DNA of 64,000 nt, taken from NCBI GenBank assembly GCA_944383265.1, contig CALWOX010000006.1, positions 62,001 through 126,000 of the forward strand. The letters are read 5' to 3'. The position numbers and the translations under genes are program-made. The stretch comes from an uncultured Lachnospiraceae bacterium (GTDB lineage: Bacteria; Bacillota; Clostridia; Lachnospirales; Lachnospiraceae). Positions within the stretch are counted from its first letter, which is position 1; each line of letters begins with the position of its first letter. Under the pieces are notes generated by a model. That model ran no database searches. It saw only the letters and a program-made list of their open reading frames with translations, and was not told where the DNA came from. Positions 1-7,642 of the stretch are shown piece by piece.

Positions 1-891
1 TACAGCATAGCTGATGAGGGAGTCGTTTCATTCAGGATACTTCCCAACGGAACCTTAAACCGTATGAACTGTGCAAAGATAAACGGAATGAGGGGATGCC
101 ATCTGTCGGTGAGCCCCGACAATAAATACATCTGTGTATCAGGCTTCCATGACGGAAAGCTTACTGTGCTTGAGATAAACAAGGACGGCACAGTGGGAAA
201 CATAAAGTACGAGGTCTACAATCAGGGCTACGGCTCCATCGCGGAGAGAAATTTCAGCCCCCATGTAAGATGCTCAAAGATAACGCCTGACAATAAGTAC
301 CTCTTCTCTGTCGACTCAGGTATAGATCAGGTAAAGATATTCAGATTTGATCCGCATATTGATGAGGAGTTAAGGCAGGTGGACGCCATAAGGTGCGAGA
401 GAGGCTCATCGCCGAGATTTTTCAGGTTCAGCCCGGACGGCAGATTTATTTACCTTATATATGAGATAAAAAATGTTATTGAGGTGTACTCCTACAAGGC
501 AGGCGAGAGAGCTCCCATAATAGAGAAGATACAGAGCATAACAACAACAGCGGACAAGACGGGAAATCCCAATATAGCAGCCTGCAGCATAAAGCTTTCT
601 GATGACGGAAAGTATGTTTTCTGCTCCAATGCGGGTGAAAACACAGTGACTATGTACGAGAGAGACGAGGAGACAGGGCTTTTGACTATGAAGAGATCTC
701 TCCCCATAAGCGGTGAGTATCCTAAGGACATTGCGCTTTTCCCTGACGGAAAGCATCTGGTCGTGGCAAATCACGTCAGCGGAACCCTTACATTCTTTAA
801 GGTGGACTATGACAAGTCGCTTTTTATGATGAATAAGCTTCCCATAGAGGTGAACCAGCCAAACTGCATAAGGATAGTTGAATTGATATAG
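1..891 (+). CDS. Lactonase-family seven-bladed beta-propeller protein (5' truncated)
   Basis: The frame is open from base 1, so the gene begins upstream of the window; the first in-frame ATG is at 64 but the sequence before it also fits the fold. The product shows repeated propeller-blade motifs of the type S-P-D-x-K-Y/F-hydrophobic (for example SPDNKY, TPDNKY, SPDGRF, FPDGKH), characteristic of the lactonase family related to 6-phosphogluconolactonase (YbhE/Pgl type). Family knowledge suggests hydrolysis of a sugar lactone in the cytoplasm, but many members have no proven substrate. It ends 20 bases before the acetyltransferase gene, so the two may be cotranscribed. The family call is firm; the substrate is inference. 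Confidence 0.85.
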   Translation, partial: YSIADEGVVSFRILPNGTLNRMNCAKINGMRGCHLSVSPDNKYICVSGFHDGKLTVLEINKDGTVGNIKYEVYNQGYGSIAERNFSPHVRCSKITPDNKYLFSVDSGIDQVKIFRFDPHIDEELRQVDAIRCERGSSPRFFRFSPDGRFIYLIYEIKNVIEVYSYKAGERAPIIEKIQSITTTADKTGNPNIAACSIKLSDDGKYVFCSNAGENTVTMYERDEETGLLTMKRSLPISGEYPKDIALFPDGKHLVVANHVSGTLTFFKVDYDKSLFMMNKLPIEVNQPNCIRIVELI

Positions 892-911
892 ACAGATGGA
901 GGACTTTAGTG

Positions 912-1409
912 ATGGCGGAATTTGTTTTAGCTGAAAATGAGAAGGATATTGAGGAGGTAGCGGCTCTTGCAAAGGAGATTTGGCATGAGCATTATGATGT
1001 GTTCCTTGGAGTCGAGCAGGTGGATTATATGACGGACAAGCTCCAGTCAAAGGAGGCCTTGAAGGAGCAGATAAAGGACGGCTACGAGTATTACATAATA
1101 AAGGATGAGGGAAAGAGCGCAGGCTATATCGGCATTCATCAGGAGGATACCCCAAGGCTTTTTTTAAGCAAGCTCTATATAAGGAAGGAATTCAGAGGAA
1201 AAGGCCTTTCAAGCAGAGCCTTTGAATTTATGGAAAAGCTTTGCAGGGAAAGAGGATTAAAATCCATATGGCTTACAGTAAATAAATATAATTCAGGTTC
1301 CATCGCGGTTTATGAGCACAGAGGTTTCAAGACCTTCGACTCTCAGGTGACTGATATCGGAGGCGGGTATGTAATGGATGATTACTTTATGGAGCTTAAT
1401 GTTGAATAA
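912..1409 (+). CDS. GNAT-family N-acetyltransferase
   Basis: A protein of about 165 residues with the GNAT fold. The acetyl-CoA pyrophosphate loop is visible as R-x-x-G-x-G/A in the segment KEFRGKGLSSRAFEF, followed by the late motif N-x-x-S-I-x-V-Y-E-x-x-G-F. It resembles the spermine/spermidine and ribosomal-protein acetyltransferase groups, but the acceptor cannot be read from sequence. A GGAGG at 898-902 precedes a GTG at 909 and an ATG at 912; the ATG is preferred on spacing. It follows the lactonase-family gene closely. Confidence 0.85.
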   Translation: MAEFVLAENEKDIEEVAALAKEIWHEHYDVFLGVEQVDYMTDKLQSKEALKEQIKDGYEYYIIKDEGKSAGYIGIHQEDTPRLFLSKLYIRKEFRGKGLSSRAFEFMEKLCRERGLKSIWLTVNKYNSGSIAVYEHRGFKTFDSQVTDIGGGYVMDDYFMELNVE

Positions 1410-1585
1410 TTAAGGTTAAATATATAAAAGGACGTGTAACGGTTAAATAAATGGATAATTTATCGTTAGGCGTTCTTTTTTTGAACTGCTTTTGACAGAG
1501 CTTTTTATGAACCGATAATTTAGGAGTAAAATTTATTCGTCGGAAAAGCGCCGGAAAAGTTTTTAAATAAGAACATGAGTTTGAC

Positions 1586-1614
1586 TTGACATGGGGGAGC
1601 TTCGGTATTATAAT
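1586..1614 (+). promoter_or_regulatory. Consensus promoter of the PerR-like gene
   Basis: TTGACA at 1586-1591, a 17-bp spacer and TATAAT at 1609-1614: a perfect vegetative promoter. The predicted start near 1621 coincides with the first dyad downstream. Confidence 0.85.
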
Positions 1615-1620
1615 GCAGAT

Positions 1621-1645
1621 AACAATAATAGTAATGATTATTGTT
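1621..1645 (+). promoter_or_regulatory. Fur/PerR-type operator dyad
   Basis: A perfect 9-bp inverted repeat (AACAATAAT, 7-bp spacer, ATTATTGTT) sits at the predicted transcription start of the regulator gene. Its AT-rich character resembles Fur/PerR boxes, which suggests autoregulation. Binding is inferred. Confidence 0.6.
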
Positions 1646-1651
1646 TTTAAA

Positions 1652-1670
1652 ATCCTATATGATATAGGAT
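1652..1670 (+). promoter_or_regulatory. Second perfect dyad in the perR-like leader
   Basis: ATCCTATAT, one base, ATATAGGAT: a perfect 9-1-9 palindrome ending 3 bases before the GGAG ribosome site at 1674-1677. It could be a second operator or an RNA hairpin close to the start codon. Confidence 0.5.
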
Positions 1671-1682
1671 ACCGGAGTACAT

Positions 1683-2084
1683 ATGAGGGCAACGAAGAAT
1701 TCTAAGAAAAGAGACGCGGTAAAGGCGTTTATAATGGAGACTCACAGTCACCCTACGGCTGATGAGATATACTCCCATGTAAAGTGTGAATTTCCGAATG
1801 TCAGCTTGGGAACAGTATATCGGAATCTTGCGAGACTTGAGGAGACAGGCGAGATAAAAAAGCTCAGCTTTACAACTGGTCCTGACCATTATGACGGCGA
1901 CACCTCTGACCATTATCACTATATATGCCGCAGCTGCGGAAGGATATATGACATGCCTGCTGAGGTTAAGGATGTGATAATGAAGGCTGCAAAGGCGGGA
2001 GCTCCCGGAACTGTGGAGTCACATGATCTTGTTTTTTACGGAGTTTGCAGGGATTGCTTAAAGAGTACCGGAAATAATGCGTAA
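1683..2084 (+). CDS. perR: PerR/Fur-family metalloregulator
   Basis: A 133-residue Fur-superfamily repressor. The winged-helix recognition segment SLGTVYRNL (41-49) is typical. The H-x-H pair (His77, His79), His32 and Asp90 match the regulatory metal positions of PerR in order and spacing. Two C-x2-C pairs (Cys82/85 and Cys122/125) form the structural zinc site. Family knowledge: PerR senses peroxide through metal-catalysed histidine oxidation and represses peroxide defence. The adjacent rubrerythrin genes, which encode anaerobic peroxide reductases, support PerR over Fur or Zur, but the distinction remains inference. It has its own consensus promoter and two dyads upstream. Confidence 0.8.
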   Translation: MRATKNSKKRDAVKAFIMETHSHPTADEIYSHVKCEFPNVSLGTVYRNLARLEETGEIKKLSFTTGPDHYDGDTSDHYHYICRSCGRIYDMPAEVKDVIMKAAKAGAPGTVESHDLVFYGVCRDCLKSTGNNA

Positions 2085-2152
2085 AATATGTTAAGATGCT
2101 TTCAGAAATGAAGATCTGAGGATCTCCGAACTTTGCGGTCTTACATATTTAA

Positions 2153-2170
2153 ATAAAATAATAATTTTAT
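2153..2170 (+). promoter_or_regulatory. AT-rich dyad upstream of the first rubrerythrin
   Basis: ATAAAAT, 4 bp, ATTTTAT: a perfect 7-4-7 inverted repeat 8 bases before the AAGGAG ribosome site. It is a possible PerR target, but its low complexity keeps confidence modest. Confidence 0.4.
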
Positions 2171-2188
2171 ATAAAAGGAGAAAAGACT

Positions 2189-2731
2189 ATGAAGACTTGG
2201 GTATGTACAGTATGCGGTTACGTTTGTGAGGGAGAGAATCCCCCTGCAGAGTGTCCTGTTTGCCACGCTCCTGCTGAGAAGTTCAAAGAGCAGGTTGGCG
2301 AGATGACTTGGGCGGCAGAGCACGTTGTAGGTGTTGCACAGGGCGCACCCGAGGATATTATAAAGGACCTCAGAGCTAACTTCGAGGGAGAGTGCACAGA
2401 GGTTGGAATGTATCTTGCTATGGCAAGAGTAGCTCACAGAGAGGGATATCCCGAGATTGGTGAGTACTGGAGAAGGGCAGCTCTTGAGGAGGCTGAGCAC
2501 GCAGCTAAGTTTGCAGAGCTTCTCGGAGAGGTAGTTACAGATTCAACAAAGAAAAACCTTGAGATGAGAGTTGCAGCTGAGCACGGCGCTACAGAGGGTA
2601 AGACAGACCTCGCTAAGAGAGCAAAGGCTCTTAATCTTGACGCTATCCACGACACAGTTCACGAGATGGCAAGAGATGAGGCTCGTCACGGAAAGGCATT
2701 CGAGGGACTTCTTAAGAGATACTTCGCATAA
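2189..2731 (+). CDS. Reverse-type rubrerythrin (N-terminal rubredoxin domain)
   Basis: A 180-residue protein with the rubredoxin domain first (Cys6, Cys9, Cys22, Cys25) and a ferritin-like four-helix diiron domain after it, with carboxylate/histidine motifs such as [15 protein letters not shown] and RDEARHG. This reversed domain order defines the reverse rubrerythrins, which reduce hydrogen peroxide using electrons passed through the rubredoxin centre. It acts in the cytoplasm. The PerR-like gene upstream fits an oxidative-stress role. It is followed at once by a hairpin terminator, so it is probably monocistronic. Confidence 0.92.
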   Translation: MKTWVCTVCGYVCEGENPPAECPVCHAPAEKFKEQVGEMTWAAEHVVGVAQGAPEDIIKDLRANFEGECTEVGMYLAMARVAHREGYPEIGEYWRRAALEEAEHAAKFAELLGEVVTDSTKKNLEMRVAAEHGATEGKTDLAKRAKALNLDAIHDTVHEMARDEARHGKAFEGLLKRYFA

Positions 2732-2758
2732 ATTGAAATTCAGAATATGTGGATCAGA

Positions 2759-2787
2759 AGAGCAGGCAGAGATGTCTGCTCTTTTTG
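2759..2787 (+). terminator. Intrinsic terminator of the first rubrerythrin
   Basis: AGAGCAG pairs with CTGCTCT across a 10-base loop and is followed by a run of T. Confidence 0.85.
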
Positions 2788-2809
2788 GCACTTATATGGC
2801 GGGTTTTTA

Positions 2810-2838
2810 TGGACAAAATCGGGATATGATACTATAAT
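2810..2838 (+). promoter_or_regulatory. Promoter of the candidate antitoxin RNA
   Basis: TGGACA at 2810-2815, a 17-bp spacer and a perfect TATAAT at 2833-2838, reading toward the 3' end of the tiny toxin gene on the opposite strand. Confidence 0.7.
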
Positions 2839-2844
2839 AAAGAA

Positions 2845-2940
2845 TGAAAAAAGGCACCGCCGATAAGACGGCTGCCCTGAAAATTGTAATCTAAAGAAAT
2901 AGATCGTTCACTTTTGCAGGGGCGGACGGTCTATTTTTTT
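2845..2940 (+). ncRNA. Candidate antisense antitoxin RNA of type I locus 1
   Basis: The RNA would start near 2845 and end at a hairpin formed by 2898-2907 and 2926-2935 (AATAGATCGT with ACGGTCTATT), followed by seven T. It is complementary to the toxin mRNA terminator and overlaps the toxin stop codon. This convergent 3'-overlap layout is that of TxpA/RatA and BsrG/SR4 in Bacillus. Its existence as an RNA is inferred from promoter and terminator. Confidence 0.65.
2848..2874 (-). terminator. Terminator of toxin mRNA 1
   Basis: On the minus strand GGCA-GCCG pairs with CGGC-(two-base bulge)-TGCC and is followed by a T tract (the A run at 2847-2852 on the plus strand). Confidence 0.7.
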
Positions 2941-3035
2941 GCGTTTTTACCCAATTTGTAGCCAAGCGCGAAGCTTGCACTGCAAAGAGTGGAAATGATT
3001 ACAAAAAGATAATAAATATCCTCAATGCTGATCAT
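2931..3035 (-). CDS. Small hydrophobic holin-like type I toxin (34 residues)
   Basis: A 34-codon ORF on the minus strand. The product begins MISIEDIYY, has a hydrophobic core of about 16 residues that can span the membrane, and ends in a basic tail (GKNAKK). Length, acidic N-terminus, single membrane segment and lysine-rich end match the putative holin-like toxin / TxpA-BsrG group, whose members depolarise or damage the membrane when not silenced by an antisense RNA. An AAGGAGGG ribosome site lies 9 bases before the start. A minus-strand promoter at 3149-3177, a terminator at 2848-2874 and an opposing promoter at 2810-2838 complete a type I toxin-antitoxin locus. Family assignment is by my own pattern matching. 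Confidence 0.75.
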   Translation of the reverse strand: MISIEDIYYLFVIISTLCSASFALGYKLGKNAKK

Positions 3036-3148
3036 AGCGCAAGGCCCTCCTTACATTTATTCCGTATTTACACGGTTTTTATGTAAACAGCAGCTGAAAC
3101 TCCGCTGATGAAGGGCAACCGCCCTACCGTTTTTGGCGATGCTTTGAA

Positions 3149-3177
3149 ATATTACCGGATGAGCTAAGGTGTGTCAA
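3149..3177 (-). promoter_or_regulatory. Promoter of toxin gene 1
   Basis: Minus-strand TTGACA (3172-3177), 17-bp spacer, TAATAT (3149-3154). The predicted start near 3142 gives a leader of about 105 bases containing a GGGC/GCCC hairpin (3113-3126). Long structured leaders are common in type I toxin mRNAs. Apart from the next promoter, 3180-3400 holds nothing I recognise. Confidence 0.7.
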
Positions 3178-3402
3178 TTATTACAAAGGAAATGGAAGAA
3201 AAGAAATAAATCGAAGAGTAAACGAGTTTAAATGATATGTCCCCTCTTTACTTGATTTTGAAAAAGGAATCGACAATAAGATGGTTACCCCCAAAACTAT
3301 TACTTATTTACATCTAAGCACAAAAAACAGTGTAAATGTTCTTCATGAAGGGACCTTTTTCCTGTTAAGAAGTGAAATAGACAATATAAAACCTGAAATC
3401 GA

Positions 3403-3431
3403 TGGACTTTAAACTTTTTAAGTGGTATATT
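3403..3431 (+). promoter_or_regulatory. Promoter of the second rubrerythrin
   Basis: TGGACT at 3403-3408, 17-bp spacer, TATATT at 3426-3431, about 55 bases ahead of the start codon. Confidence 0.6.
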
Positions 3432-3487
3432 AGACTCAAATAAAGAACCGAAAGTTCTGAAAAGCAAATTAAAGGAGGAATCAAAAA

Positions 3488-4027
3488 ATGGCAAACAAGT
3501 ACGCAGGCACCAAGACAGAGAAGAACCTTCAGGATGCTTTTGCAGGGGAGTCAATGGCAAGGAATAAATACACCTATTATGCTTCCATAGCAGACAAAGC
3601 AGGCTACAAGCAGATGGCGGCTCTTTATCTTGAGACTGCAGACAATGAGAAGGAGCATGCAAAGATGTGGTTCAAGGAGTTAAATGATATCTCCGATCCC
3701 GCAGAGAACCTCAAGGCTGCAGCTGCAGGTGAGAACTACGAGTGGACAGACATGTATGCCCGCATGGCAAGAGAGGCTGATGAGGAAGGCTTCCATGAGC
3801 TCGCTACAAAGTTCAGGCTGGTAGCAGAGGTAGAGGCCGCTCACGAGAAGAGATATAAGGCTCTCCTTGAGAGACTTAAATCAGAGACAACATTTAAGAC
3901 AGAGGCTCCTCTCGGATGGAAGTGCCGCAACTGCGGATACATCTACGAGGGTGAGGAGGCTCCCGATGTATGTCCTTGCTGTGCTCATCCCAAGGCTTAC
4001 TTTGAGAGACTTACAATAAACTACTAA
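3488..4027 (+). CDS. rbr: Classical rubrerythrin
   Basis: A 179-residue rubrerythrin with the usual order: ferritin-like diiron domain (about 1-135, with motifs ESMARNKY and DNEKEHAKM) followed by a C-terminal rubredoxin domain with Cys146, Cys149, Cys162 and Cys165. Known role: NAD(P)H-linked reduction of hydrogen peroxide in anaerobes through a redox partner. A strong AGGAGG precedes the start. The cell thus carries both a reverse and a classical rubrerythrin within 2 kb, with the type I toxin locus between them. Confidence 0.93.
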   Translation: MANKYAGTKTEKNLQDAFAGESMARNKYTYYASIADKAGYKQMAALYLETADNEKEHAKMWFKELNDISDPAENLKAAAAGENYEWTDMYARMAREADEEGFHELATKFRLVAEVEAAHEKRYKALLERLKSETTFKTEAPLGWKCRNCGYIYEGEEAPDVCPCCAHPKAYFERLTINY

Positions 4028-4119
4028 GTATTACTGATTAAAGCCGTTATGCAAAGTGACGGGAATTGAAAATCGAATCACGAAAAGAAAATCAATAAAA
4101 GAGTAACTTGAATTCAGAG

Positions 4120-4157
4120 GGAACCGCCGCAAAATATCATTTGCTGCGGCTCCTTTT
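4120..4157 (+). terminator. Terminator after the second rubrerythrin
   Basis: A long hairpin (GGAACCGCCGCAAA paired, with a few mismatches, to TTTGCTGCGGCTCC) followed by TTTT. The remaining gap to 4426 is AT-rich; besides a weak promoter I see nothing in it. Confidence 0.85.
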
Positions 4158-4250
4158 ATAATATCAGGAGATTTCAATGCATATTAAAAAGCTTATTAAT
4201 TTGTAAGATTATCTTTCGAATTATCCGTGCAATATTGAAAAGCTTTTGTC

Positions 4251-4279
4251 TTGCGTTAAAACGGGGCATAGGGTAGAAT
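4251..4279 (+). promoter_or_regulatory. Possible promoter of the signal peptidase operon
   Basis: TTGCGT at 4251-4256, 17 bp, TAGAAT at 4274-4279. The -35 is weak. Confidence 0.4.
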
Positions 4280-4426
4280 AATATAATATCTGAAAACACA
4301 GAGATAAAAAATGAAATCAAAAAATAAAAAATTAAAATCAGGAAATAAGATAAATTGCTTATATAAGCAGGCTGTATGATATAAGTAAAATCAATAAACA
4401 GAAAAATTTAATTATTATTTGCGGCG

Positions 4427-5272
4427 GTGAAGGATTTGGGAAACGAAAATAACGGAATGGAAAACTCCGAGATATTTGAGATCGAGAAGGGAAAAGCCGG
4501 GGATACATCTCCTGAGGAACAGGATGGCAAAAAAAATACCGGTGATAAAGAGAAAAAGGGAGGACTTAAGGCCGAGATAATCAGCTGGATACAGGTGATA
4601 GTCGCGGCTGTTGTCATTGCGTTTGTCCTCAATAATTTTGTTATAGCAAATTCCAAGGTGCCTACGGGTTCGATGGAGACTACCATAATGTCCGGGGACA
4701 GAGTAATAGGTTCAAGACTCAGCTATACCTTTGGGGCTCCGGAGAGAGGAGATATAGCTATATTTAAGTTCGGCTGGATATGCGAAAACTGTAAAAAGGC
4801 AATGGGAGAATCCCCTGCACCCGAAGTATGCCCGTTTTGCGGTGAGGAGATAAAGAAGCCCGATACTCTCTACTATGTAAAGAGAGTTATAGGAGTGCCG
4901 GGCGACGTGGTGGAGATAAGACGAGAGGGCAAGGTAAATATCTCCGATATATCGGAAAATCCGTCACTTCCCGCTCCTGATGAAAACGGAGAATACGATG
5001 GAGCTTCGGTATATGTAAACGGCGAAAAGCTTACTGAGGACTACCTTAAGGAGCCCATGCTTTACTTTGTCGGTGATAATAACAGAGCTCTTTATGAGAC
5101 GGAGGACGGAGTATGTCGTTTTGAAGTTCCCGAGGGCTGCTATTTTATGATGGGAGACAACAGAAACAACTCTCAGGATGCGAGATTCTGGAATAATCCC
5201 TTTATCAGCAAGGATAAGATAATAGCAAAGGTAATGCTGAGATATTTCCCCAATCCGGGGCTTTTGGACTGA
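4427..5272 (+). CDS. lepB: Signal peptidase I with a four-cysteine zinc-ribbon-like insertion
   Basis: A 281-residue type I signal peptidase: charged cytoplasmic N-terminus (1-50), one membrane segment (about 51-73), then the external catalytic domain. The nucleophile is Ser82 in PTGSMETT, the general base Lys152 in YYVKRVIGVPGD, and the GDNRNNSQDAR box lies near the end. Between them sits an insertion with Cys119, Cys122, Cys135 and Cys138 (C-x2-C-x12-C-x2-C), like a zinc ribbon or rubredoxin knuckle. It removes signal peptides from secreted proteins outside the membrane. The start is uncertain: GTG 4427 lacks a clear ribosome site, and ATG 4457 is an alternative. The lipoprotein foldase gene follows, which fits a secretion role. 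Confidence 0.9.
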   Translation: MKDLGNENNGMENSEIFEIEKGKAGDTSPEEQDGKKNTGDKEKKGGLKAEIISWIQVIVAAVVIAFVLNNFVIANSKVPTGSMETTIMSGDRVIGSRLSYTFGAPERGDIAIFKFGWICENCKKAMGESPAPEVCPFCGEEIKKPDTLYYVKRVIGVPGDVVEIRREGKVNISDISENPSLPAPDENGEYDGASVYVNGEKLTEDYLKEPMLYFVGDNNRALYETEDGVCRFEVPEGCYFMMGDNRNNSQDARFWNNPFISKDKIIAKVMLRYFPNPGLLD

Positions 5273-5336
5273 TTTAAAGAATAAGAAACAGTAAGAATAA
5301 ATATTTCAGATAAAATCATAAAACGAGGAGAATATT

Positions 5337-6581
5337 ATGAAAAAAAGGACAGGAAAGAGATTTGCGGTTGCGGCGATAGTTGCGGCAGCTGTAAGCATGG
5401 CATGGGGCTGCGGCAATAAGGAGGCTGATACAGAGTCTGAAACAGAGACTTCCGTAGCGGAATCCGAAACTGCGGAGGACGGATCAGAGACAGCCGCCGA
5501 GGAGGAAGAGATAGTAAGGCCTGAGAGCCTTGGCGAGATAAAGCTTGGAGAGTACAAGGGAATAGAGGTGGAGACAGAGGAACCCTATATCGTTACAGAT
5601 GAAGAGGTGGATTCTTACATAAAGACTTACATTTTGCCTCAGAATAAACAATCTGTGGACGACGAGATAATGGAGGGAGATACCGCAAATATCGATTATG
5701 TCGGAACCATAGACGGAGTTGAGTTTGACGGAGGAAGCGACGAGGGCTTTGACCTTGAGATAGGCTCCGGACGTTTTATTGACGGATTTGAGGACGGGCT
5801 TATAGGATACAAGAAGGGAGACAAGGTAGACGTCAATGTCACCTTCCCCGAGTCTTACGGAAACGCGGACCTTGCGGGAAAGCCGGCAGTGTTTGCTGTA
5901 ACCATAAACGATGTAAAGAGGACTCCCGAGCTTACAGATGCGCTGGTACCTCAGCTTGATCCCGAGTGCAGAACTGTTGAGGAATACCGCAGCAAGCTCA
6001 AGGAGCAGTTCCAGGATAATGCGGATTACTCCGCAAGGCAGTCTCTCTCATATGCCGCTATCGAAAAAATAGTTGAGAATTCTGAGATAACTCCCTCAGA
6101 TGAGGCTGTAGAGTGGAAGGTAAAGGATCTGATAAAGAACTATTTTGAGCCTGTGATAATGCAGACCTACGGGCTCAGCCTTGATGATATACTTGAGATG
6201 CAGGGAAAGACAAGAGCCGATTATGAGGCAGAGCTTGAGTCTGTAGCCGAGGATACTGTAAAGCAGATCATGGTTGCTCAGGAGGTGGCAAGAGTACAGA
6301 ACATGGTGGTTACTGATGCCGACCTCGAGAAGTATGCCGAGGACAATCATGTAAGCCTTGACGAGCTCATAGATGCTTTCGGAAGAGAGACTGCGGAGGA
6401 GACTGTCCTTGAGCAGAAGGCTATAGACTTTGTTGTCGATAATGCTGTTGTAAAGTATGTATCGGCAGATGAACTGTCAGATACATCAGAAGGAGAGGTA
6501 TCCGATGACGATTTGGCAGAGTCGGAGGCCGAAGCGGACGGAATATCCGAAGAGAGCTCACAGGCGGAAACGGAGGAATAG
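5337..6581 (+). CDS. Extracytoplasmic trigger-factor-like FKBP foldase lipoprotein
   Basis: A 414-residue protein. The N-terminus (MKKRTGKRF, hydrophobic stretch, AWGC with Cys25) looks like a lipoprotein signal although the lipobox is not ideal. A Glu/Thr/Ser-rich linker follows, then an FKBP-type peptidyl-prolyl isomerase domain (about 105-200: GDTANIDYVG, FIDGFEDGLIGYKKGD, FPESYG) and a helical region resembling the C-terminal chaperone domain of trigger factor. The C-terminus is a Ser/Glu/Asp-rich tail. The ribosome-binding N-terminal domain of true trigger factor is missing, so I infer folding of exported proteins outside the membrane, in keeping with the adjacent signal peptidase. Confidence 0.8.
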   Translation: MKKRTGKRFAVAAIVAAAVSMAWGCGNKEADTESETETSVAESETAEDGSETAAEEEEIVRPESLGEIKLGEYKGIEVETEEPYIVTDEEVDSYIKTYILPQNKQSVDDEIMEGDTANIDYVGTIDGVEFDGGSDEGFDLEIGSGRFIDGFEDGLIGYKKGDKVDVNVTFPESYGNADLAGKPAVFAVTINDVKRTPELTDALVPQLDPECRTVEEYRSKLKEQFQDNADYSARQSLSYAAIEKIVENSEITPSDEAVEWKVKDLIKNYFEPVIMQTYGLSLDDILEMQGKTRADYEAELESVAEDTVKQIMVAQEVARVQNMVVTDADLEKYAEDNHVSLDELIDAFGRETAEETVLEQKAIDFVVDNAVVKYVSADELSDTSEGEVSDDDLAESEAEADGISEESSQAETEE

Positions 6582-6587
6582 GCTCTG

Positions 6588-7589
6588 ATGGTCATTACAC
6601 AGACACCTTTTCGTATGTCATTTTTCGGGGGAGGAACAGACTTCCCGGAGTATTATAAGAAAAACGGAGGCGCTGTTATATCGACTACCTTCGACAAATA
6701 TTGCTACGTCAGCGTAAGGCATCTTCCCCGTTTTTTCGATTATAAAAATGAACTGATATATTCAAAGATAGAGAGAGTGAAGTCCGAGGATGAGATAGTT
6801 CATCCCGCCATCAGGAACGCCATGAAAATGATGGATATGCATGAGCTCAGGATAACTTATGATGCCGACCTCCCCGCAAGGAGCGGACTCGGCACAAGCT
6901 CATCCTTTGCTGTAGGCCTTTTGAATGCCTTCTATGCCCTTAAGGGAAAGTATGCGGACAAGAGAAAGCTTGCGGATGATGCGATATATCTTGAGAGGGT
7001 GCTTTGCGACGAGTCGGGCGGAGTACAGGACCAGATCGCAGCAGCCTTCGGAGGACTCAACAGGATAGATTTTGACGCGGACGGTTACAGAGTAAGTCCC
7101 ATAATAATATCCCCGGAGAGAAAACGAGAGCTTAATGACAGCCTTTTATTATTTTTCACAGGGTTTTCAAGATTTTCTTCTGATATTCAGGAGGGAACAA
7201 AAAGGGCTATAAAAGATAAAGAGGCTGAGCTTAAGGAGATGTATGCACTTGTTGACGAGGCGGAAGCGGTCCTTACAGACAAGTCAAAGTCTCTCTCTGA
7301 ATTCGGAAGACTGTTAAATCATACATGGGAGTTAAAGCGTGGGATCAGCAGCTCTATTTCTACCGATTCTATTGACTCTCTTTACAAAAAGGCTATGGAG
7401 GCCGGAGCCCTTGGAGGAAAGCTCCTCGGAGCGGGAGGCGGCGGATTCCTTCTGTTCTTTGCCGAGCCTGATGCAAGATCCTCTGTCATGAAGGCTATGG
7501 ATGAGCTTCTCCATGTGCCCTTTGAGTTTGAAAATAACGGCACAGGTGTGGTACACTATTCTCCGGAGAGCTACGAGCCTGTGGTTTAG
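6588..7589 (+). CDS. GHMP-family sugar kinase, heptose 7-phosphate kinase-like
   Basis: A 333-residue GHMP kinase. Signature parts: N-terminal TPFRMSFFGGGTDFPEYY, the phosphate loop PARSGLGTSSSFAVG (96-110) and the C-terminal KLLGAGGGGFLLFF. This arrangement is close to D-glycero-D-manno-heptose 7-phosphate kinases (HddA type) and related fucokinase-like enzymes, which supply nucleotide-activated heptose for cell-surface glycans. It starts 6 bases after the foldase gene. A GmhA-like isomerase at 17524-18165 could supply the substrate, but the two are far apart and the link is speculative. Confidence 0.75.
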   Translation: MVITQTPFRMSFFGGGTDFPEYYKKNGGAVISTTFDKYCYVSVRHLPRFFDYKNELIYSKIERVKSEDEIVHPAIRNAMKMMDMHELRITYDADLPARSGLGTSSSFAVGLLNAFYALKGKYADKRKLADDAIYLERVLCDESGGVQDQIAAAFGGLNRIDFDADGYRVSPIIISPERKRELNDSLLLFFTGFSRFSSDIQEGTKRAIKDKEAELKEMYALVDEAEAVLTDKSKSLSEFGRLLNHTWELKRGISSSISTDSIDSLYKKAMEAGALGGKLLGAGGGGFLLFFAEPDARSSVMKAMDELLHVPFEFENNGTGVVHYSPESYEPVV

Positions 7590-7642
7590 GAATTTGTGAT
7601 TTTATGTAGGTTATATTATTTATTTTTATATAGAGGTGGAGT

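Noticed and set aside
4177-4206. Eight-codon ORF with AGGAG upstream after the rubrerythrin terminator
   Set aside because: Too short and in AT-rich sequence; likely chance.
7590-7642. Purine riboswitch ahead of xpt
   Set aside because: The gap is only 53 bases and shows no such structure.
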